From assembly GCA_945881835.1 (NCBI GenBank), contig CAMCVP010000020.1, positions 1-35,889 of the forward strand: 35,889 nucleotides of DNA. The letters are read 5' to 3'. The notes under the pieces were generated by a model, which was given only the letters and a program-made list of their open reading frames with translations, made no database searches and had not been told where the DNA came from. This stretch comes from Chryseobacterium gleum. GTDB taxonomy: Bacteria > Bacteroidota > Bacteroidia > Flavobacteriales_D > Sanyastnellaceae. Position numbers and translations under genes: made by a program. Of the stretch, positions 17,338 through 25,667 are shown one piece after another (position 1 is the first letter of the stretch; every line of letters begins with the position of its first letter).

Positions 17338-18123
17338 ATGAATAAAGCAAAATTGGTAGAGCTCATTCGTTCAAGAAAAAGTTTCTTGTGCGTTGGTTTG
17401 GATACAGACCCTACAAAGCTTCCAGCGGGCGTTGGAGCGCTTGAATTCAATAAGGCAATCATTGACGCCACAAGAGAGTTTGCGGTGTCCTATAAGCCGA
17501 ATTTGGCTTTTTATGAAGCCATGGGGAGAGAAGGATGGGATATCTTGGAAGAAACCGTTGCTTATATTGGTCATGAGCACTTCACCATTGCAGATGCCAA
17601 ACGCGGCGACATTGGAAATACTTCAAGTTATTACGCGAAAGCATTTTTCGAAACTTACGGATTCGATAGCATTACGGTTGCTCCGTATATGGGTAAAGAC
17701 AGTGTTTCGCCTTTCTTGCAATTTCAAGACAAGTGGGCAATTGTGTTGGCCCTTACTTCAAACGAAGGATCGAAAGATTTTCAAACACAGAAAATAGGAG
17801 AGGAGTATCTTTTTGAAAAAGTATTGCGCGATGTTGCTTCTTGGGGAACCGATGAGAACACCATGTTCGTAGTTGGCGCAACCAAAGCGGAAAGCCTTGC
17901 GCAGATTCGTCAAATTATTCCAAACCACTTCTTACTTGTTCCTGGCGTCGGCGCTCAAGGCGGAAGCCTTCAAGAAGTTGTGAAATACGGAATGAATAGC
18001 GAAGTCGGATTGTTAGTGAATGCTAGTCGTTCTATCTTGTACGCTTCATCTGGCGCCGATTACGCGAGTGCTGCTGCGGCTGAAGCGAAGAAGATGCAAC
18101 AGGAAATGGCGGTTTTCTTATAA
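17338..18123 (+). CDS. pyrF: Orotidine 5'-phosphate decarboxylase (type 2)
   Basis: Last step of UMP synthesis. The 261-residue protein fits the longer type 2 (PyrF2) subfamily. The catalytic Lys/Asp network is visible in [20 protein letters not shown]; '[13 protein letters not shown]' at the N terminus and '[11 protein letters not shown]' near the C terminus bind the nucleotide. Its ATG is 1 nt after the prfA stop. The 3' end overlaps the converging toxin gene by 6 bp, the shared bases forming both stop codons. Confidence 0.96.
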   Translation: MNKAKLVELIRSRKSFLCVGLDTDPTKLPAGVGALEFNKAIIDATREFAVSYKPNLAFYEAMGREGWDILEETVAYIGHEHFTIADAKRGDIGNTSSYYAKAFFETYGFDSITVAPYMGKDSVSPFLQFQDKWAIVLALTSNEGSKDFQTQKIGEEYLFEKVLRDVASWGTDENTMFVVGATKAESLAQIRQIIPNHFLLVPGVGAQGGSLQEVVKYGMNSEVGLLVNASRSILYASSGADYASAAAAEAKKMQQEMAVFL

Positions 18124-18411
18124 TTTATCGTTCGGATTCCTTCTGAAGTGAAAAACGGATAACACGATTATTTCGTCATTGGGTAGGACTTCGAAAATAA
18201 CGACAAAAGGAAATTTTTTTATCAGTGCCTCTCTCATGTTATTGAATTTAACAGGGAAAAGCAGCGGATTACTTTCGAGTATTTCTAGAATTGAAAAGAC
18301 TTCCTTAGTGAATGAAGTTCCTAAATTTATTTGGTTGTTTTCATAGAAATCTCGAGCGTTTTCAATTTCTTGAAATGCTTTGTCTAGTATTACAATTTGA
18401 AATTTACCCAT
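18118..18411 (-). CDS. ParE/RelE-family toxin of a type II toxin-antitoxin pair
   Basis: A 97-residue basic protein with the ParE-fold pattern: '[22 protein letters not shown]' (N-terminal helical hairpin), '[50 protein letters not shown]' (C-terminal strands, with the conserved R..L..FPF.V.F pattern and the terminal HxRRNP). ParE-type toxins act on gyrase, RelE-type on mRNA at the ribosome; which applies here is unknown. It starts 8 bp after the small upstream gene, the usual antitoxin-toxin order. Confidence 0.82.
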   Translation of the reverse strand: MGKFQIVILDKAFQEIENARDFYENNQINLGTSFTKEVFSILEILESNPLLFPVKFNNMREALIKKFPFVVIFEVLPNDEIIVLSVFHFRRNPNDKL

Positions 18412-18419
18412 TGGAAAAT

Positions 18420-18647
18420 TTATATCTCACCTAGTTTTTTCTTTGCTTCGGCTAATGAAAGACTCGACTCCGCGCCAGTTTTATACTGCACAGATCGTTG
18501 GATCATTTCTTCTTGATCCTTTTCAGAAAGCATACTAGAATTGTTCTCGCGGTATACCTCAAGTAATTTGAATACCACTTCGAGCACCCTGCTGTCGGCT
18601 TCGTCTATGTATTCATGAACTTTAGTTCTTAATGCTGCTGTTGTCAT
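18420..18647 (-). CDS. Putative antitoxin partner of the ParE-like toxin
   Basis: A 75-residue acidic, helical protein without a clear DNA-binding motif: 'RTKVHEYIDEADSRVLEVVFKLLEVYREN' followed by an acidic linker and 'SLSLAEAKKKLGEI'. Short proteins with this 'YIDEADxRxLEVVxKLLE' start are common upstream of RelE/ParE toxins in Bacteroidota. It lies 33 bp after the GNAT gene, so it may be read from the upstream operon as well as from its own promoter. Assigned mainly by context. Confidence 0.7.
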   Translation of the reverse strand: MTTAALRTKVHEYIDEADSRVLEVVFKLLEVYRENNSSMLSEKDQEEMIQRSVQYKTGAESSLSLAEAKKKLGEI

Positions 18648-18680
18648 AATCTCGAAGTTTGATAGTCTAAGTTAATTAAA

Positions 18681-19235
18681 TTAATTGATAGAATGTTCCT
18701 TCACCATACAAAACGTCTTAAACCCACTTACCACGCGTTCCTCGTGAACACGAAATCCAATTCGTTCGTAAACGCGTTTGTTTTTTTCAATGGTCGTTTC
18801 AATCAAAATGGGTAATTGTCTTTCTTGTTGAAATTGAAACAAGCCATCGCGCAATTCGAAGATGGCTCCGTGTCCGCGTGCCGATTTCCGAACGGCTAAA
18901 TAACTGCAATGAATGTAATTGTCCCATTGCGAATGAAAGCGCTGAACTTCTTTCTTTCTGCGCCAAACGCGAAGGATACGCAGTGGTCCAATTCCAAATA
19001 AAATAAGCGGAAGCTCAATGATAAATGAAGCTGAGCGCTTGTTCTTCGCTTCGAAGAAGCAAATGATTCCTTCGTTTTTCGAATCAATAAACACCCCTTT
19101 GTTGCGGCTCGCTTCCGAATGTAAAAAATGAGCAACAAGCCAAACCTTGAAACGAAAAAAGCCCTTGCTTCCAATCGAAAATAAAACTGATCGATTGTCT
19201 ACAAGGGTCTCTTTTAATAAGTCTAACGCCTTCAC
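18681..19235 (-). CDS. GNAT-family N-acetyltransferase
   Basis: About 184 residues. The acetyl-CoA-binding region is seen in 'SYLAVRKSARGHGAIFELRDGLF', a loosened V-x-[RK]-x-x-[GA]-x-G motif A, and 'IETTIEKNKRVYERIGFRVHEERVVSG' is the typical motif B with the N..VYE..GF pattern. The substrate is unknown. The start is uncertain: GTG 19235 (VKALDLLKETLV) lies 12 nt beyond the pruA stop, whereas TTG 19259 would overlap pruA by 13 bp. Same strand as pruA and probably cotranscribed with it. Confidence 0.72.
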   Translation of the reverse strand: MKALDLLKETLVDNRSVLFSIGSKGFFRFKVWLVAHFLHSEASRNKGVFIDSKNEGIICFFEAKNKRSASFIIELPLILFGIGPLRILRVWRRKKEVQRFHSQWDNYIHCSYLAVRKSARGHGAIFELRDGLFQFQQERQLPILIETTIEKNKRVYERIGFRVHEERVVSGFKTFCMVKEHSIN

Positions 19236-19246
19236 ACGTTTAGTTG

Positions 19247-20875
19247 TTAGGCATTCCAAGGATATGTATAGTGCGTTGGAGTGACAAACGTTTCTTTAAT
19301 GGTGCGTGGAGAAACCCAACGCAACAAGTTCAAGTAAGATCCAGCTTTGTCGTTGGTTCCACTTCCACGAGCACCACCAAACGGTTGCTGTCCTACAACC
19401 GCTCCTGTTGGTTTGTCGTTAATGTAGAAGTTACCTGCTGCGTTTTCCAATACGCGCATTGCCTGATCAATAGCATAACGATCCTTCGAAATAACGGCTC
19501 CTGTTAACGCGTAGTCGCTGGTCTCATTCACCAAATGCAACGTGTCTGCCCACAACTCATCTTCATACACATAAAGCGTTACAACTGGACCAAAGATTTC
19601 TTCTTCCATGGTTCTGAATTTCGGATTGGTGGTCACAACAACCGTTGGGTCAACAAAGAATCCTACTGAGTCGTCGTATGTTCCACCCGCAATGATTTCA
19701 GCGTCGCTTTGCGTTTTTATGTATTCAATGTATCCTTTAATTTTATCGAAAGATCTGCGATCAATAACGGCATTCACGAAGTTGGTGAAGTCTTCAGGAC
19801 TTCCAACGGTGATCGCCTTCAAGTCGCTAATCAATTTCTCTTTCACTGCTGGCCACAACGAACGGGGAATGTAGCTTCGGCTTGCCGCAGAACACTTCTG
19901 TCCTTGGAACTCGAAAGCGCCACGTACAATAGCTGTAGCAACTTCTTCTGCATTCGCAGACGGATGAGCGACAATGAAGTCTTTTCCACCCGTTTCTCCA
20001 ACAATACGCGGATAAGTTCTGTATTTGTCTAGGTTGCTTCCAATCTCTTTCCACAAGTGCTTGAACACAGCTGTAGATCCAGTAAAGTGAAGTCCTGCGA
20101 AATCTCTGTGAGAGAACACAACGTCTCCAGCAACAGGTCCGTCAACGGTAATCATGTTAATTACGCCGTCTGGTAATCCAGCATCGCGGAACAATTCCAT
20201 AATCACGTGCGCACTGTACACTTGCGTATCAGCAGGTTTCCACACACACACATTTCCCATCATGGCTGCACTTGCAGGCAAGTTTCCAGCAATAGCGGTG
20301 AAGTTAAACGGAGTAATTGCGAATACGAATCCTTCAAGCGGACGGTATTCCAAACGGTTCCACATGCCCGGTTGCGATCCCGGTTGCTCGTTGTAAATCT
20401 GTTGCATATACAACACATTGAAACGAAGGAAATCGATGAACTCACATGCCGCATCAATTTCAGCTTGATGCGCATTTTTTCCTTGACCCAACATAGTGGC
20501 TGCATTCATTCGGTCTCTGTATGGACCAGCGAGTAAATCGGCTGCACGAAGGAAAATCGCAGCGCGATGTTCCCAAGGCAATTGCGCCCAACGTTCGCGA
20601 GCAGCTAGAGCTGTGTCAATGGCTTCAATAACGTGGTCTTTTGTCCCGCGATTCAAGTAGCCCAATACTTTCGCATGTTCTTGCGGCGAAGTAAGCGCTA
20701 ATTTTTCTTCAGTTCTTACCAACGAAGAACCTATGTACATGGGAACATCGATGGGTTCTTGATTGTACATTTTTTTGTACATGGCTGAAAGCGATGCACG
20801 CTCTGCACTACCAGGTGCATATCCTTTTACAGGTTCATTAACCGGAAGTGGTACTTGATAAACTCCTTTCGACAT
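19247..20875 (-). CDS. pruA: L-glutamate gamma-semialdehyde dehydrogenase (P5C dehydrogenase)
   Basis: NAD-dependent oxidation of glutamate semialdehyde to glutamate, second step of proline breakdown. The 542-residue, stand-alone (not PutA-fused) form matches the eukaryotic/Bacteroidota ALDH4 type. The catalytic Cys328 is in FQGQKCSAASRSYIP, the general base Glu in VGETGGKDF, the cofactor site in 'FNFTAIAGNLPASAAMMGN', and the C-terminal 'QQPFGGARGSGTNDKAG' is the usual oligomer/substrate loop. Three base pairs separate it from the upstream peptidase gene, suggesting peptide and proline degradation are encoded together. Confidence 0.96.
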   Translation of the reverse strand: MSKGVYQVPLPVNEPVKGYAPGSAERASLSAMYKKMYNQEPIDVPMYIGSSLVRTEEKLALTSPQEHAKVLGYLNRGTKDHVIEAIDTALAARERWAQLPWEHRAAIFLRAADLLAGPYRDRMNAATMLGQGKNAHQAEIDAACEFIDFLRFNVLYMQQIYNEQPGSQPGMWNRLEYRPLEGFVFAITPFNFTAIAGNLPASAAMMGNVCVWKPADTQVYSAHVIMELFRDAGLPDGVINMITVDGPVAGDVVFSHRDFAGLHFTGSTAVFKHLWKEIGSNLDKYRTYPRIVGETGGKDFIVAHPSANAEEVATAIVRGAFEFQGQKCSAASRSYIPRSLWPAVKEKLISDLKAITVGSPEDFTNFVNAVIDRRSFDKIKGYIEYIKTQSDAEIIAGGTYDDSVGFFVDPTVVVTTNPKFRTMEEEIFGPVVTLYVYEDELWADTLHLVNETSDYALTGAVISKDRYAIDQAMRVLENAAGNFYINDKPTGAVVGQQPFGGARGSGTNDKAGSYLNLLRWVSPRTIKETFVTPTHYTYPWNA

Positions 20876-20878
20876 ATC

Positions 20879-22912
20879 TTATTTTTTTGGTGCAAGGAAA
20901 CCGTAGTTCTTGCTATAGTTTAACATTTGTTCTGCGAAGGTCTTGGTGTAACTCACGGTTACGTCAATCATTTTTCCGTTTGAATCCAACACGGGTGTTA
21001 GAATCGGATTTACGAATCCGTTGTACGGAGGAATGTTTAATTTCTCTGATCTAGCAAGCACTTCAGCATGCAAGGTTGGATCAACTTTCTTTCCATATCC
21101 GTCTGCCAAAGCTTTAGCCGCGTTGTAATCTCCTTGAGAAGTGATGCGTTGAACTTCACGCAACAATTCACCCACTAAATCGCGCATCTTATCGTAATCG
21201 TTAATGTTGAAATACGTTTTGCCATCGCGAACTTCTCTCGAAATAACATTTGCAGATGCTCCTTTTTCAATGATCCAATTGCTAATCCAAGCGCGATTGC
21301 GCATGTGCGCTTCAGCAATGTCTTCGCCCATTTTCAATCTTCTCATTTGAACCAACATCGCGTTGCGAATATATCCGTCGTATTCCGCTTTGCCCACTTC
21401 CAAACTTTCCATCAATCCCATTTCAACCAACTTCGGATCCATCACATAATAAAGGGCAACCAAGTCTGCTCTTCCTTCTTCAATGGTTGAAGCGAACTCT
21501 TTCAATGTTTGAGAACTCGCAGATACGTTCGCCTCCAATTGTCCACTTGCGTGTCCAATCACCTCGTGCATAGCAGTGTGCATTTTTCCAGCCGTTGCTC
21601 CGTGCTTTTCAGCACGAGCAATTTCTTCTTCGTCGTTCGCGAATTCTTTCAACATACCCGAACCACCAGCATTGTTTGCAGCGTCTTCAATGTTTCCTAA
21701 ACTCACACTCTTCGATCCGTGCATGGCGCGAATCCATTGAGCATTCGGAAGGTTCACTCCAATTGGAGTAGATGGATTCGCATCGCCAGATTCTCCAGCA
21801 ACGTTCACCACTTTGTAAGTAATTCCTTTTACTTCTTTCTTCTTGTGTTCAGGAAGAATAGGGGAGTTGTCTTCGAACCATTGTGCGTTTTGCATCATTA
21901 CTTTCATTCGATCACTCGCTTCGAAATCGTTGATCTCAACAACACTTTCGTAAGAACCACGCTTTCCAAGTGGATCGTTATACACTTCCACAAAACCGTG
22001 AATGAAATCAATGTCACCTTCAGTGGCTTTCACCCACTGAATGTTGAAGTCATCCCATGTGCGCAAATCTCCAGTTGTATAGAATTCAATCAACTTACGA
22101 AGTGCAACCGCTTGCTTATCGTTTTCAGCAACCTTTTCTGCTTTGTTCAACCAGAATACCACTTGCTCCAAAGCCGCGCTGTATTTGCCTCCTACGCGAT
22201 ATACATCTTCCACAATAACGCCGTTTTCTTTGCGAAGATTGGCGTTAATGCCATAAGACAACGGCGCGCGATCACCGGCAACTTCCTTCGATGCATAAAA
22301 ATCAAATGCTTCTTTTGTGGTAACGCCTTCGTAGAAGTTAACAGCAGAATTTTCTACCAATCCTTTAGAAGCGTCGCTTTCCACTTTCATGTTAGCAACA
22401 TTCGGATTGAAGATGACTTCCATAATCTCTTCTGAAACCTGCGTATTCGTTGCGCCGCAGAGCGAAACGAAATAATCTTTGCTGAATTTCGGCGTGTGTT
22501 TAATGTTGCTGTAATGGTGATGAATACCGTTGCTCATCCACAATTGCTTCAAATAAGTTTCAAGGTTCAACCACTCTTCAGCAGTTTTATCTCCAGAATA
22601 AGAAGTATAAATTTTCTCGAAGATGCTACGAACTTCCAAATTGTATTTGCAGTTCTGATCCCACATAATGTCACGCCCCGCAAGGCCTGCCTGCGTTAAA
22701 TAATAAACGAACTCTTTTTGTTTCGTTGTTAACTTATCGAATCCGTCTAGCTTGTAACGAAGAATTCGAATGTCGGCAAAGCGATCTACTTCGTACTCGA
22801 ACGGACCGTTTTCGGTTTCCGATTTAGGAAGTTGAGCTACCTGATCTTTGAATTGGAAATAGCACCAAGCAGTAAGACCAAGCGCAATAAAGGCGATAAA
22901 TATTTTTTTCAT
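20879..22912 (-). CDS. Dipeptidyl peptidase III-like zinc metallopeptidase (M49)
   Basis: Zinc exopeptidase that releases dipeptides from N termini. The 677-residue protein has the M49 signature HEVIGH (residues 449-454) for zinc binding and catalysis, and the second zinc motif as EEGRAD (478-483), where most relatives have EECRAE/D. The N terminus (MKKIFIAFIALGLTAW followed by Cys) is a membrane/export signal; a lipoprotein is possible but the lipobox is poor. Predicted to act in the periplasm or at the membrane. It is the first gene of a run with pruA, GNAT and the toxin-antitoxin pair, and its promoter region is shared with the divergent RNA helicase gene. Confidence 0.9.
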   Translation of the reverse strand: MKKIFIAFIALGLTAWCYFQFKDQVAQLPKSETENGPFEYEVDRFADIRILRYKLDGFDKLTTKQKEFVYYLTQAGLAGRDIMWDQNCKYNLEVRSIFEKIYTSYSGDKTAEEWLNLETYLKQLWMSNGIHHHYSNIKHTPKFSKDYFVSLCGATNTQVSEEIMEVIFNPNVANMKVESDASKGLVENSAVNFYEGVTTKEAFDFYASKEVAGDRAPLSYGINANLRKENGVIVEDVYRVGGKYSAALEQVVFWLNKAEKVAENDKQAVALRKLIEFYTTGDLRTWDDFNIQWVKATEGDIDFIHGFVEVYNDPLGKRGSYESVVEINDFEASDRMKVMMQNAQWFEDNSPILPEHKKKEVKGITYKVVNVAGESGDANPSTPIGVNLPNAQWIRAMHGSKSVSLGNIEDAANNAGGSGMLKEFANDEEEIARAEKHGATAGKMHTAMHEVIGHASGQLEANVSASSQTLKEFASTIEEGRADLVALYYVMDPKLVEMGLMESLEVGKAEYDGYIRNAMLVQMRRLKMGEDIAEAHMRNRAWISNWIIEKGASANVISREVRDGKTYFNINDYDKMRDLVGELLREVQRITSQGDYNAAKALADGYGKKVDPTLHAEVLARSEKLNIPPYNGFVNPILTPVLDSNGKMIDVTVSYTKTFAEQMLNYSKNYGFLAPKK

Positions 22913-22946
22913 TGAAAATGATTTTCGGTCACGAAGATAAGAAGGT

Positions 22947-22954
22947 TACCTTTG
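22947..22954 (+). promoter_or_regulatory. -7 promoter box 4 nt before the DEAD-box helicase start
   Basis: TACCTTTG is an exact TAnnTTTG match and ends 4 nt before the ATG at 22959, so the mRNA should be leaderless or nearly so. TTTTC at 22922-22926 is a possible weak -33 element at about the right distance. The divergent peptidase gene has a TATCTTCG on the minus strand in the same 46-bp gap. Confidence 0.55.
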
Positions 22955-22958
22955 TGGA

Positions 22959-24251
22959 ATGACGTTCGAAGAACTAAAGTTAACGAGGCAGTTTTTAGAT
23001 GCTGTAAATGAGTTGGGGTATGATTCTCCTTCCGAGATTCAGGAGAAAGTTATTCCTCGAGTTTTGGGCGGACAAGACGTCATAGGAATTGCGCAAACCG
23101 GTACTGGAAAAACAGCGGCTTATGTGCTGCCGTTGTTGCAATTGTTGAAGTATCCGCAAGGAGATGAGCCTCGTGCGCTTATCCTTGTTCCAACCAAAGA
23201 ATTGGTGGTTCAGGTGGAAGAACAAATTCAGAGTCTTTGCAAGTACACAGAGCTTCGCTATGTAGCCTTGTACGGCGGCGTTGGTCCGAAGACACAAATA
23301 GAAACGATTAAGAAAGGAGTTGATATTATTGTAGCCACTCCGGGAAGATTTCTAGAGATCTACGCGAAACGCGTAATTATTCCGAAGAAAATAAAGCACG
23401 TGGTGCTCGATGAATGCGACCGCATGATGGACATGGGATTCTGGCCACAGCTGCGTGAAATACAAGAAAAGCTTCCACAGAAAAAACAACAGTTGTTGTT
23501 CTCTGCAACTTTTCCTGAGCGTGTAGAACGCATTGCAGACAACTTCCTATTGTTCCCTTCACGGGTTGAAGTGACGCCTCAGGCCACTCCGGCTACCACA
23601 GTGGAACAGAGAGTCTACATGGTTCCAAACTTCAAGACGAAATTGAACTTGCTCATGCACCTGTTGGAAGGAGATGAGATGAAGCGTGTGATGGTATTTG
23701 TTCGCACCAAAGCCGATGCGACAAGCATGGGGAAATTCATGGAACGAAGCAATGTGGGCGAGATTAGATTCCTGCACAGCAACATTGGACAGAACTCGCG
23801 CATGAATGCGATTAAAGATTTTAAAGATGGAAACGTTCGCATTCTCGTTAGCACCGACGTTACCGCTCGAGGCATAGACGTGTTCGAGGTTTCTCACGTA
23901 GTAAATTTTCAAGTACCCGGTCACTACGAAGACTACGTTCACCGAATCGGAAGAACAGGTCGCGCATTCAAAACAGGCGTTGCCATTAGTTTCGTGGACC
24001 AGTCTGAAGAATATCACTTGACCAACATTCAGAAAATTATTCGTCAAACCATTCCGGTTTTCGAAATCCCTGAAGTCGTTCATATTGAAAAGACCGAGCC
24101 TGAAGAAAAACAAGATCAAGCTCGCGAAATCGATCGTCAAAAGCGATTAGACGATCCAGATTTCAAAGGCGCATTCCACGAAAAGAAATCGCTACAAGCG
24201 AAGATGAAGTTCAAACAAGAACGCGATAAGAAACAAAGAAGGAGCCGTTAA
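22959..24251 (+). CDS. DEAD-box ATP-dependent RNA helicase (RhlE-like) with DECD motif II
   Basis: RNA helicase of 430 residues, probably in ribosome assembly or mRNA turnover. Seen in order: Q motif (SPSEIQEKVIP), motif I AQTGTGKT (45-52), 'PTKELVVQ', motif II DECD (151-154) where DEAD is usual, SATFP (III), 'VFVRTKADA' (IV), 'STDVTARGIDVFEVSHVVNF' (V), and HRIGRTGR (VI). The C-terminal tail is short, charged and rich in Lys, Arg and Gln, typical of RhlE-like proteins that bind RNA through it. Likely leaderless transcript. Confidence 0.93.
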   Translation: MTFEELKLTRQFLDAVNELGYDSPSEIQEKVIPRVLGGQDVIGIAQTGTGKTAAYVLPLLQLLKYPQGDEPRALILVPTKELVVQVEEQIQSLCKYTELRYVALYGGVGPKTQIETIKKGVDIIVATPGRFLEIYAKRVIIPKKIKHVVLDECDRMMDMGFWPQLREIQEKLPQKKQQLLFSATFPERVERIADNFLLFPSRVEVTPQATPATTVEQRVYMVPNFKTKLNLLMHLLEGDEMKRVMVFVRTKADATSMGKFMERSNVGEIRFLHSNIGQNSRMNAIKDFKDGNVRILVSTDVTARGIDVFEVSHVVNFQVPGHYEDYVHRIGRTGRAFKTGVAISFVDQSEEYHLTNIQKIIRQTIPVFEIPEVVHIEKTEPEEKQDQAREIDRQKRLDDPDFKGAFHEKKSLQAKMKFKQERDKKQRRSR

Positions 24252-24260
24252 GACTCCTTT
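24238..24260 (+). terminator. Weak terminator-like hairpin at the end of the helicase gene
   Basis: GAAGGAG at 24238-24244 pairs with CTCCTTT at 24254-24260 around a 9-nt loop that contains the TAA stop. The T-run is short and interrupted (TTTCTTATT), so termination efficiency is doubtful. Confidence 0.35.
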
Positions 24261-24270
24261 CTTATTATCT

Positions 24271-24312
24271 CATTCTCATTCTCATTCTCATTCTCATTCT
24301 CACTCTCACTCT
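24271..24312. repeat. Hexanucleotide tandem repeat, 5 x CATTCT plus 2 x CACTCT
   Basis: Seven tandem 6-mers: five identical CATTCT units at 24271-24300, then two CACTCT units at 24301-24312. The array fills the gap between two converging genes and ends on the first base of the stop codon of the YHYH gene. Perfect short tandem arrays of this kind change length by replication slippage. Confidence 0.95.
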
Positions 24313-25667
24313 TAGTGCGAAACCACAACCTTCTTCGTGACACTGTTTTTCCCACTTCCAACACGAACGAAATACGTTCCGTTGTATAACGGGCGTGTGT
24401 CGAAATGAGCCAGCGTGCTACCTTGATAAAGAACAGTACTCGAAATTAATTTCCCGTCGGCGCTCAATAATTCAACTTGAACATTCGATCTGTTCACGGT
24501 ATTCACTTGAACCGCCAACACATCTTGAACCGGATTCGGATACGTATTCACGTTTACATTTTCCAATTGAACTTCTGCAACCGCATTTGGAGTGTAAGTC
24601 GTAACGGCTTCCGTGATGGTGTTAACGCGCGCAGCGACTTTCGTTCCGTAGAACGTTGGGCCAACAGCATACGGATAAGCCGAATTGTGATTTTCATCTA
24701 CCGTGCAGAAGTAGGCGTAGGTGCCATTCGGATATTCAGGTGTCACGCAAAAACGTCCGTTATGCGCGTCTAAATAATCGTCCATTCCCGGATGAGCAAT
24801 GAACTCATAGTCTTCGCGGTATCTGCCAAGTGGATAAGTAGTGCTTACCGCAGGACCAGCAGTGACCGTGGTTCCGTCGGCGTATTGCGTGCGTGTAGTA
24901 ATATTTCTCAGTTGATATCCGCTTTTGATTCTTACCACTCCGCCAGTTCCATCTGCGTTAGCAAATCCATAAGCGCCATAGATAGGAAATCCATCATAGG
25001 CATAGCCAACAAGCGGAGAGTGCTCAGTTGAATTAATCACATACAACGCATCTGCAGCATAGATGTCACAAACCGTAGAAAGAACAACCAAGTCTAAATT
25101 GAAAGCACTCGGATTTTGGTGGTGGTGATAATTCCCCATGGCAGGATGACCCTTCGCGCAATCGAAACCTAAGCGTTCTGCAGGAACTGCATCGCGATTC
25201 CAAACACCTTGTCCCGGAGGACCCATAATTGGCCCACCGCCTTCAGCTTGCGTGTTATTGTTCCAAGAAACGCCGTCTCTGTAGTCGAACAGCGCAACAC
25301 CGTTAATGAAAACGCCAATGTTCCCGCCATTTGTTGGCGTAGGAGTTCCTGTGTTTTGTGCAGGCACCAATGGGAATTTAAAGATTGCATTTTGTGCGGT
25401 AGCCAGTGACGGATTGCCATCTAAAAACGGACCTGTGATGTATGCCGGAATTCCATTCGTTGAAACATATACCCAGTTCGCGGAATACTGCACGCTTTGC
25501 ACATTCGCAGCGGTGTTGTCATTGATTGGCGTTGGATTTCCACTTACATAATGTCTTCCAGTAATACCGGTGGTATTCTGAAGCCATGAAGTAATGGTTG
25601 GTCCTTGCGCAAGCAGCTGGCTTGCAGAAAGAATCAAACTAACGATGAAAACGTTTCGTAATTTCAT
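24312..25667 (-). CDS. YHYH-domain protein with T9SS C-terminal sorting domain
   Basis: A 451-residue secreted protein: signal peptide (MKLRNVFIVSLILSASQLLAQ), a YHYH-type domain (about 90-330) with NYHHHQNP in place of the name-giving YHYH and the companion 'GYAYDGFPIYGAYG', and a type A T9SS sorting domain over the last about 75 residues ('TYPNPVQDVLAVQVN' to 'LYNGTYFVRV...VTKKVVVSH'). It should cross the outer membrane by T9SS and be released or attached to the surface. The biochemical role of YHYH domains is not established; the His cluster suggests metal binding. Its start overlaps the upstream di-heme peroxidase gene by 29 bp, so it is the last gene of a four-gene operon. Confidence 0.87.
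   Translation of the reverse strand: MKLRNVFIVSLILSASQLLAQGPTITSWLQNTTGITGRHYVSGNPTPINDNTAANVQSVQYSANWVYVSTNGIPAYITGPFLDGNPSLATAQNAIFKFPLVPAQNTGTPTPTNGGNIGVFINGVALFDYRDGVSWNNNTQAEGGGPIMGPPGQGVWNRDAVPAERLGFDCAKGHPAMGNYHHHQNPSAFNLDLVVLSTVCDIYAADALYVINSTEHSPLVGYAYDGFPIYGAYGFANADGTGGVVRIKSGYQLRNITTRTQYADGTTVTAGPAVSTTYPLGRYREDYEFIAHPGMDDYLDAHNGRFCVTPEYPNGTYAYFCTVDENHNSAYPYAVGPTFYGTKVAARVNTITEAVTTYTPNAVAEVQLENVNVNTYPNPVQDVLAVQVNTVNRSNVQVELLSADGKLISSTVLYQGSTLAHFDTRPLYNGTYFVRVGSGKNSVTKKVVVSH

Noticed and set aside
21719-22435. 238-codon open frame on the plus strand
   Set aside because: It lies wholly antisense to the M49 peptidase gene, whose motifs are clear; the translation is rich in His, Phe and Cys with no family signature.
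23559-24140. 193-codon open frame on the minus strand
   Set aside because: Antisense to the second half of the DEAD-box helicase gene with no recognisable motif.
24271-24312. Short CRISPR-like array
   Set aside because: Units are contiguous 6-mers without spacers, so this is a simple tandem repeat.
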